This document shows positions 5,646-10,445 of a stretch of DNA of 10,445 bases, piece by piece. The DNA is from Cyanobacteriota bacterium (GTDB lineage Bacteria; Cyanobacteriota; Cyanobacteriia; SKYG9). The position numbers and the translations under genes are program-made. Positions within the stretch are counted from its first letter, which is position 1, and every line of letters begins with the position of its first letter. The notes beneath the pieces are model-generated. The model was given only the letters and a program-made list of their open reading frames with translations. It was not told the DNA's origin and made no database searches. The stretch lies in the NCBI GenBank assembly GCA_025054735.1, contig JANWZG010000103.1, positions 1 through 10,445 on the forward strand, read 5' to 3'.

Positions 5646-6626
5646 GTGCTCACTGCTGTTCTTTCCCAAGCGAATCCACGCCAGCCGACTGTATCCCATT
5701 TACCCCATGACTTGTTTGAGGCCATTCGTGCTCTCAAGCAAGAACTAAACGCTGTGATTCTGGCACATTACTATCAAGAGCCTGATATTCAAGATATTGC
5801 CGATTACATCGGCGACTCTCTGGGGCTTTCCCGACAAGCAGCAGCTACCGATGCTGATGTGATTGTGTTTGCGGGCGTGCACTTCATGGCAGAAACAGCT
5901 AAAATTCTCAACCCTCACAAGCTGGTGCTACTGCCTGATGTAAATGCGGGTTGCTCATTGGCAGATAGTTGTCCACCTGCTGAATTTGCCCAGTTTAAGG
6001 CACAACATCCTGGACATTTGGTTATTTCTTACATAAATTGTACGGCGGAAATTAAGGCTATGAGTGACATTGTTTGCACTAGCTCGAATGCTGTGCAGAT
6101 TGTGAAGCAAATTCCAGCAGATCAGCCAATTATCTTTGCACCGGATCGCAACTTGGGCAAGTACGTGATGGAAAAAACTGGTCGGGAGATGGTGCTATGG
6201 CAGGGCAGTTGCATAGTGCACGAAACTTTCTCGGAGAAGAAGGTTGTGCAACTGATGATTGACCATCCTGAGGCGGAGATGATTGCTCATCCTGAGTGTG
6301 AACCTGCGGTGTTACGCCATGCGAACTACATTGGTTCTACAACAGCTCTGCTCAACTATGTCCAGCGCAGTACTCGCCAAGCATTTATTGTGGCTACGGA
6401 ACCGGGGATTATTCACCAGATGCAGAAAGTAGCCCCAAGCAAGCAATTTATTCCGGCACCACCATTGAATAACTGCGCTTGCAATGAATGTCCTCACATG
6501 CGCCTTAACACTCTAGAGAAGTTGTATCGCTGTATGCGCGATCGCACCCCTGAGATCACACTGCCTGAAGATGTTCGCATAGCTGCCCTAAAACCCATCC
6601 AGCGCATGTTGGCCATGAGTGCTTAG
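5646..6626 (+). CDS. nadA: Quinolinate synthase A (NadA)
   Basis: NadA condenses iminoaspartate (from NadB) with dihydroxyacetone phosphate to quinolinate, the second step of NAD synthesis from aspartate, using a [4Fe-4S] cluster. The 326 residues show the three-fold repeat family. The cluster cysteines are C103 (NAGCSLAD), C189 (QGSCIVHE) and C282 (NECPHM); C277 and C279 nearby match other members. Substrate motifs AHYYQEPDIQDIADYIGDSL (40-59) and MAHPECEP-like IAHPECEP (213-220) are clear. The start is GTG at 5646: in-frame TAA at 5631 closes the frame upstream and no ATG fits. nadB and nadC are not in the window. Its stop is seven bases from that of the opposing livH-type gene. Confidence 0.96.
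   Translation: MLTAVLSQANPRQPTVSHLPHDLFEAIRALKQELNAVILAHYYQEPDIQDIADYIGDSLGLSRQAAATDADVIVFAGVHFMAETAKILNPHKLVLLPDVNAGCSLADSCPPAEFAQFKAQHPGHLVISYINCTAEIKAMSDIVCTSSNAVQIVKQIPADQPIIFAPDRNLGKYVMEKTGREMVLWQGSCIVHETFSEKKVVQLMIDHPEAEMIAHPECEPAVLRHANYIGSTTALLNYVQRSTRQAFIVATEPGIIHQMQKVAPSKQFIPAPPLNNCACNECPHMRLNTLEKLYRCMRDRTPEITLPEDVRIAALKPIQRMLAMSA
6538..6545. repeat. HIP1 octamer (GCGATCGC)
   Basis: Exact HIP1 copy near the 3' end of nadA. Confidence 0.9.
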
Positions 6627-6633
6627 GGTTGGG

Positions 6634-7584
6634 TCACACCTTTTGCACAAATCGTTGCCCTAATAATCCTTGGGGACGAATCAGGAGCATAACTAGCAGC
6701 AGGCCGAAGGCGATCGCATCCTTATAGGCATTCACACTAGCAGGCACAAACGCCTCGACTATGCCTAGGGTTAGCCCACCAACCACAGCACCCGGAATGC
6801 TACCTAGTCCACCTAGTACAATTACAGCTAAACCCTTCAGTCCCAAGCTAATGCCAAAATAGGGGCCTGCAATCCCGCTGCTGACTCCTATTAGCGTTCC
6901 TGCTACCCCTGCTAGGGCACTGCTCAGAAAAAAGGTGAACACAATGTAGGCATCAACATTAATGCCCAGCAAACTAGCCATAACGGGGTCTTCGGCGACG
7001 GCACGCATAGCCTTGCCCACTAGAGTCAGGCGAATCAGGGCTGTGAGGACAATTACCATGGCTATCGATACTCCAAACATTAAGACTTGGATGGTGCGTA
7101 TTCGATAAGGCTGATTGGTCGTACCGATATTCAAGGCAGCGGGCAGTGATCCCAACACATTGGACGGAAAGGTATAGGCTTCAGCCCCCACCAAGTACTG
7201 GATCAGATTTACAATTACCAGTGCCACACCTAGGCTAGAGACTACTGTCAGCAGGGTATCAGCCCCTCGCCGCCGCAACGGACGAAAAGCTAGCCGTTCA
7301 ACACCAATGCCGACTAGACCAGCTAAGAGGCTCCCTAACACTAGAGCCAATGGGAAGGGCAACTGTACTGGTAAGGCACTGTTGGCTAATAGCCCATTGA
7401 AGCCGAACTGCCCACCCATGAGGGCATAGGTAAAGTAGGCTCCAACAGCCAGAATAGCTCCGTGGGCAAAATTGATGATCCCCAGGATGGAAAATACTAG
7501 GGTGTAGCCGAGGGCAACGATGCAGTAGACGCTACCGATCGATAAGCCGTTGACTAGCAATTGCAACAAAACAGTTAGAGTCAT
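6634..7584 (-). CDS. Branched-chain/neutral amino-acid ABC transporter permease, LivH type
   Basis: This 316-residue inner-membrane protein belongs to the LivH family of ABC permeases that import branched-chain or neutral amino acids (Nat systems in cyanobacteria) or urea (UrtB). About eight membrane helices are visible. Family marks are the INFAHGAILAVGAY block (37-50), the cytoplasmic coupling loop GKAMRAVAEDPVMASLLGI (190-208), LKGLAVIVLGGLGSIPGA (249-266) and the end RPQGLLG (303-309). No LivM, ATPase or binding-protein gene is adjacent, so partners must lie elsewhere. The start overlaps the stop of the upstream YqgF-like gene (ATGA), implying coupled translation. The amino-acid type is more likely than urea because no urt or ure gene is nearby, but substrate cannot be read from sequence. 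Confidence 0.92.
   Translation of the reverse strand: MTLTVLLQLLVNGLSIGSVYCIVALGYTLVFSILGIINFAHGAILAVGAYFTYALMGGQFGFNGLLANSALPVQLPFPLALVLGSLLAGLVGIGVERLAFRPLRRRGADTLLTVVSSLGVALVIVNLIQYLVGAEAYTFPSNVLGSLPAALNIGTTNQPYRIRTIQVLMFGVSIAMVIVLTALIRLTLVGKAMRAVAEDPVMASLLGINVDAYIVFTFFLSSALAGVAGTLIGVSSGIAGPYFGISLGLKGLAVIVLGGLGSIPGAVVGGLTLGIVEAFVPASVNAYKDAIAFGLLLVMLLIRPQGLLGQRFVQKV
6710..6717. repeat. HIP1 octamer (GCGATCGC)
   Basis: Exact HIP1 copy in the livH-type gene, 165 bases from the copy in nadA. Confidence 0.9.
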
Positions 7585-8003
7585 GGGGGCAGATCAGTAA
7601 GTTGGTCTAGGTAACGCTCAATTAAGAGAATAGCCACGATGTCATCAACAGGACGGGGTGGCAGTCGCAAACCTTGGGGAATGAAACGATACAGTCCACG
7701 GGCAGGATACATGCGCCAATAGCGATTGCGGGCTTCAAGAGTGCTATGACGTTCATCTACCATGACTACTCGCGGCAGAGTCGGCAAATCTTGCAGATGT
7801 TGCTTCCAACGGTTCGCTGTAGTTTGGTTGCCCATCACTAACAGGGAAATAGGAAACTGGGTTTGTAGTCGTTGCAGTTCAGCCAGTACGCGATTGGCTG
7901 GCAAAATGTCTTGGTAGTGTAAGCGGCGATCAACCCCCATCACGGCAATGCCACATTTGTCGCGACCGGGATCAAATCCCAAAATCATTGGTTGATCAGG
8001 CAT
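7581..8003 (-). CDS. YqgF/RuvC-fold putative nuclease (Holliday-junction-resolvase-like)
   Basis: The 140-residue product has the RNase H-like fold of the YqgF/RuvX family, whose bacterial members process pre-16S rRNA or act on branched DNA. The pattern is complete: an N-terminal GFDPGRDKCGIAV (D11), a central VDERHSTLEAR (D83, E84) and a C-terminal VDDIVAILLIERYL (D120, D121). These acids sit where the catalytic residues are in the family. It is divergent from canonical YqgF in the middle part (LLVMGNQTT in place of the usual G-L/I-P motif), so it may be a cyanobacterial paralogue with its own role. ATG at 8003 is preferred over TTG at 8009; neither has a Shine-Dalgarno. It overlaps the livH-type start by four bases. 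A tandem 11-base repeat lies just upstream. Confidence 0.75.
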   Translation of the reverse strand: MPDQPMILGFDPGRDKCGIAVMGVDRRLHYQDILPANRVLAELQRLQTQFPISLLVMGNQTTANRWKQHLQDLPTLPRVVMVDERHSTLEARNRYWRMYPARGLYRFIPQGLRLPPRPVDDIVAILLIERYLDQLTDLPP

Positions 8004-8011
8004 AGGCAAAG

Positions 8012-8038
8012 TAGTGGCAGAAGTGAATAGTGGCAGAA
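8012..8038. repeat. Tandem 11-base direct repeat before the YqgF-like gene
   Basis: TAGTGGCAGAA occurs at 8012-8022 and again at 8028-8038 (period 16, plus-strand reading). The nearer copy ends nine bases upstream of the YqgF-like ATG, so it would lie in the leader or promoter. It could be a binding site pair or a slippage relic. Confidence 0.6.
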
Positions 8039-8112
8039 ATGGTTGCAGAGGCTTTTAGAAAACAGAGCTTACAGAACATGGGGCCAAGCATCAAGGCCAA
8101 GCCGGTATTCTA

Positions 8113-8862
8113 CTACAGACATACCTTAGCCAAGCCTATATAGTGGATACCGTAGGGTGACACCTGAAAACGACAGGGCAGGACGGTGAGGCCATGGGCG
8201 ATCGCCGATCTCAGTAACGCTCCATAGGTAGGGTCAGCACTATCACCAGGCGCAAAATAGGGACAATCTCCCCGGTTGATGAAGTACAGCATCACTGCCC
8301 GTGATTGAGGCAACAGTGCCATCAATTCCCGCAGGTGTTTTTGGCCTCTGGTTGTCACTGTATCTGGAAACAGCGCCAAATTTCCTGCTGTCCAAGTCGT
8401 GTTTTTTACCTCTACATAGATGGGAGGGTCGGCTGCCAGTCGAAAGTCAATCCGGCTACGCTCTTGGCCATAGACCACCTCACTAGAGACCTGAGCATAG
8501 TTGCCTAACTCCGGTAAGAGATGAGTCTCCAGCATATGTTTCACAATGCGATTAGGTAATGCTGTATTGACTCCAACCCAGACGGGTTCACCATTTACTG
8601 ACGCTCCTTGGCTTTGGTTACCACTAGGAACTTGTACCATCTCCCAAGTGTAGGGCAATTTCCGGCTAGGGTTATGGCTGTAGGATACCTGCACGGGCAT
8701 TCCAGGGATATAAATGCCTGTCATCGGGCCAGTATTGGGACAGTGGGCCGTAATCAGTTCCCCAGAGTCAAGCTGAATCTCAGCAAAGAAGCGTTTGTAG
8801 CGCTTGACCAATACACCTGACAACAGAGATGGATATTCGTAGACAAGAGCATGGGAAGGCAT
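8113..8862 (-). CDS. sfsA: SfsA family protein (sugar fermentation stimulation protein, putative nuclease)
   Basis: SfsA proteins combine an N-terminal OB-like domain with a C-terminal PD-(D/E)XK nuclease-type fold. The name comes from an E. coli effect on maltose genes; the molecular role remains poorly defined. The 249 residues (family about 230-250) contain RYKRFFAEI (21-29), the hallmark CPNTGPMTG (41-49), and the nuclease core: SRIDF with D139, VEVKN with E151 and K153, then FPDTVTTRGQKHLRELM (165-181). All core residues are present, so it should be active. The ATG at 8862 matches the family start; no Shine-Dalgarno is seen. It is 109 bases upstream of the YqgF-like gene on the same strand and could be cotranscribed with it. 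Confidence 0.95.
   Translation of the reverse strand: MPSHALVYEYPSLLSGVLVKRYKRFFAEIQLDSGELITAHCPNTGPMTGIYIPGMPVQVSYSHNPSRKLPYTWEMVQVPSGNQSQGASVNGEPVWVGVNTALPNRIVKHMLETHLLPELGNYAQVSSEVVYGQERSRIDFRLAADPPIYVEVKNTTWTAGNLALFPDTVTTRGQKHLRELMALLPQSRAVMLYFINRGDCPYFAPGDSADPTYGALLRSAIAHGLTVLPCRFQVSPYGIHYIGLAKVCL
8198..8205. repeat. HIP1 octamer (GCGATCGC)
   Basis: Exact HIP1 copy near the 3' end of sfsA. Confidence 0.9.
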
Positions 8863-9174
8863 GGAACTAATTGTTAAGGAAGACTTGAGTCCTCAGTAAG
8901 CACGGCAACTACACTTACATCCTAACTTTCCCTTTGAGCAGTCTATGCAATGGTCTAGCTACCAATAGCGATGGTCAAGTCCCGCTGGTGTCTAGCTAGC
9001 TGGTGTAGGCTTGTTGGTATACAGCTATACTCAGAGGTTGGCGCTATAGGAATCTCTAGCAGTTGGCTGAATTCTTGGCAAACGGACGGATATAAACCAA
9101 GATTCACAGTATACTTTGGCAGTTACCCTAAAAAATGTAGTAGACTCTGGCTGAACTTTCTAATACTAGTCACC
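8863..9174. other. Divergent intergenic region sfsA / wecA-type gene
   Basis: This 312-base gap should hold both divergent promoters. It contains the second copy of the palindromic repeat at 8882-8895. An open frame from ATG 8971 runs into the downstream gene, but its 68 codons do not look like family sequence. TATACT hexamers at 9026-9031 and 9110-9115 could be -10 boxes for the plus-strand gene, but neither has a -35 at a suitable distance. No RNA gene or strong hairpin was recognised. Confidence 0.6.
8882..8895. repeat. Palindromic repeat, copy 2 (degenerate)
   Basis: GACTTGAGTCCTCA here is the exact reverse complement of 907-920 in copy 1. The outer arm is damaged: AAGGAA on the left no longer pairs fully, leaving GACT/AGTC as the core stem. 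It lies 20 bases upstream of the sfsA start codon. Confidence 0.6.
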
Positions 9175-10224
9175 ATGCCGCTCCATTCTTACCACTTGGC
9201 TGCGTTTCTAGTCTCTGCTGTCGTGGTTATTCTGACAACGCCGATCGTTGAAAAGATCGGTCTGAAGGTTGGTTGTATCGACCATCCTGGGGAACGCAAG
9301 ATCCACAAGCGTCCAATGGTGCGTATGGGTGGTGTAGCTATCTTTACCGGAGCCTTGGTTGCTTTACTCATTGCTTGGTGGACAGGTGGATTTGGGGTAT
9401 TGCCTGCCCATAAATCAGATGAGGTCTGGGGAGTGGCGATCGGTGCCTTCTCCTTTTTCTTGCTTGGTTTAACGGATGATTTAGTAGGTCTTTCTCCCCT
9501 GTTTCGCCTGGGAATGCAGATATTGATTGCTGGGGTGGCATGGCAAGTTGGGGTTCGCATTGAGTTTTTAACTATTCCCTTCGTGGGGTTAGAAGAGTTA
9601 CCCATGTGGCTAAGTTTAATTATTACAGTTGGCTGGCTAGTGGGTATGGCTAATGCCATTAATATGATCGATGGAGTAGATGGCCTAGCTGCTGGTGTAT
9701 CAGGCATTGCGGCTGTGGTTATGCTCGTCGTGAGTCTGTTTATGAATCAACCTGCTGCTGCCCTGATTGCAGCATCTTTGGCTGGGGCGGCGATCGGCTT
9801 TTTGCGCTACAACTTTAACCCAGCGAAGATTTTCATGGGAGATGGTGGTGCCTATTTCATGGGCTTTACCCTGGCTGCTGTTGGTGTGGTAGGTTTAGTT
9901 AAAAGTGTAACCACTGTAGCCGTACTTCTACCGTATCTAATTCTGGCAGTGCCAATCCTGGATATTTCTGCTGTTGTGATCGTGCGGCTTCGCGATGGTA
10001 AGTCTCCCTTTTCCGCAGACAAACGTCACCTGCACCATCGCTTGTTGCAAGCAGGTTTGTCCCAGCGGTTGACTGTACTGTTAATCTATGCCCTAACATT
10101 GTGGGTAGGTAGCTTGGCGCTAGCGGTGTCTGGGATTCCAAGCGGTGTGGGTTATGCAATCGGTGCCACCCTGTTGCTGGCATATATCTCATGGCAAGCT
10201 TGGCGACAAGCCCGTCAGTCCTAG
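9175..10224 (+). CDS. WecA/TagO-type polyprenyl-phosphate sugar-1-phosphate transferase
   Basis: The 349-residue membrane protein belongs to the MraY/WecA superfamily, which moves a sugar-1-phosphate (typically GlcNAc-1-P from UDP-GlcNAc) to undecaprenyl phosphate and so starts O-antigen, wall-polymer or capsule synthesis. About eleven helices are visible. Key motifs are DHPGERKIHKRPMVRMGG (36-53), LTDDLVGL with D101-D102, NAINMIDGVDGLAAG (160-174), FMGDGGAYFMGF (220-231) and DKRHLHHRLLQAG with the H285-x-H287-H288 signature (282-294). The HxHH motif and short length favour WecA/TagO over MraY. ATG 9175 gives a normal N-terminus (MPLHSYHLAAFL); the in-frame ATG at 8971 is rejected. The glucokinase start follows 12 bases after the stop, suggesting one transcript. 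Confidence 0.92.
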   Translation: MPLHSYHLAAFLVSAVVVILTTPIVEKIGLKVGCIDHPGERKIHKRPMVRMGGVAIFTGALVALLIAWWTGGFGVLPAHKSDEVWGVAIGAFSFFLLGLTDDLVGLSPLFRLGMQILIAGVAWQVGVRIEFLTIPFVGLEELPMWLSLIITVGWLVGMANAINMIDGVDGLAAGVSGIAAVVMLVVSLFMNQPAAALIAASLAGAAIGFLRYNFNPAKIFMGDGGAYFMGFTLAAVGVVGLVKSVTTVAVLLPYLILAVPILDISAVVIVRLRDGKSPFSADKRHLHHRLLQAGLSQRLTVLLIYALTLWVGSLALAVSGIPSGVGYAIGATLLLAYISWQAWRQARQS

Positions 10225-10236
10225 GAGCACATCGTG

Positions 10237-10445
10237 ATGGCAACCCTGCTAGCAGGCGATATTGGCGGCACAAAAACCATTCTGCGTCTGGTCACATCAA
10301 CACCAAGTGGCTCAGCGCTGCCAACCCTCACAACTCTGTATGAACAAACCTATCCTAGTCAAGAATTTCTTGACCTAGTGCCGATGGTGCGCCAGTTTCT
10401 TCAAGAGGCAGGCAGTAGTGCATCTCGTAACATTGTCCGTGCTTG
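10237..10445 (+). CDS. glk: Glucokinase (partial, 5' end only)
   Basis: Glucokinase phosphorylates glucose with ATP at the entry of glycolysis and the oxidative pentose phosphate path. Only the first 69 codons are present; the window ends inside the gene. The N-terminus MATLLAGDIGGTKTILRLV carries the ATP phosphate-binding DxGGTKT motif of bacterial Glk, and LVPMVRQFLQEA later fits the same family. AGGAG at 10223-10227 gives a good ribosome site for ATG 10237; a GTG directly before (10234) is the alternative. The ROK family shares the DxGGTK motif, but the rest looks more like the Glk family of cyanobacteria. Confidence 0.82.
   Translation, partial: MATLLAGDIGGTKTILRLVTSTPSGSALPTLTTLYEQTYPSQEFLDLVPMVRQFLQEAGSSASRNIVRA

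Noticed and set aside
6634..8862. A defence or mobile island made of the two nuclease-fold genes (YqgF-like and SfsA)
   Set aside because: Both are widespread housekeeping families, base composition matches the neighbours, and there are no integrase, transposase or attachment-site signs.
9110..9115. TATACT as -10 of the WecA/TagO-type gene
   Set aside because: No -35-like hexamer lies 16-18 bases upstream; the TTGGCA at 9075-9080 is 29 bases away.
8971..9174. In-frame 68-codon extension at the 5' end of the WecA/TagO-type gene
   Set aside because: The added residues (rich in W, S, C) have no membrane or family character, while the ATG at 9175 gives the usual N-terminus. The stretch is better explained as promoter DNA.
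9189..9707. 172-codon minus-strand open frame inside the WecA/TagO-type gene
   Set aside because: It is antisense to strongly conserved membrane-protein codons and its product is a low-complexity mix rich in P, T, S and R with no domain. It is a shadow frame.
1..10445. CRISPR arrays, tRNA or rRNA genes, insertion sequences
   Set aside because: No regularly spaced long direct repeats, no cloverleaf or rRNA-like stretch, and no transposase-like frame were found by reading both strands.

Overview
The window is a piece of a cyanobacterial chromosome. Three things point there: a PsbQ (CyanoQ) photosystem II extrinsic protein, the NDH-1 gene order ndhA-ndhI-ndhG-ndhE, and five copies of the HIP1 octamer GCGATCGC in 10.4 kb, where under one is expected by chance. 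Base composition is moderate, and starts often lack a clear Shine-Dalgarno, as is common in cyanobacteria. No rRNA, tRNA, insertion sequence, phage gene or CRISPR array is visible. Most of the window is ordinary housekeeping DNA, and I see no convincing new multi-gene system.

Layout. 1-156: non-coding, with a 7-bp inverted repeat just before the first gene. 157-837 (+): a TENA/PqqC-fold di-metal protein of the CADD family, probably a self-sacrificing para-aminobenzoate synthase for folate. 838-1014: convergent gap with a long palindrome and a nested inverted repeat. 1015-1473 (-): psbQ. 1474-1697: divergent control region with two inverted repeats and a candidate ndhA promoter. 1698-4406 (+): ndhA-ndhI-ndhG-ndhE, the membrane-arm and iron-sulfur subunits of NDH-1. 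4434-4985 (-): a small protein whose C-terminal half is a duplicated MshEN/GspE_N-like motif. 5108-5527 (-): a small exported beta-sandwich protein resembling PPC domains.

5646-6626 (+): nadA, quinolinate synthase for NAD. 6634-8862 (-): livH-type permease, a YqgF/RuvC-fold protein and sfsA; the first two overlap by ATGA. 9175-10224 (+): a WecA/TagO-type sugar-phosphate transferase that starts lipid-linked glycan synthesis. 10237-end (+): the first 69 codons of glucokinase, cut by the window edge.

Functional links. The ndh genes form one operon for cyclic electron flow, respiration and CO2 uptake. psbQ is photosynthetic but transcribed away from it. The other genes look like independent housekeeping units. 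The points most worth following are the complete set of CADD catalytic and sacrificial residues, the PsbQ signal peptide without a normal lipobox, the stand-alone MshEN-like repeat protein, the YqgF-like/permease overlap, and a palindromic repeat present at two places.
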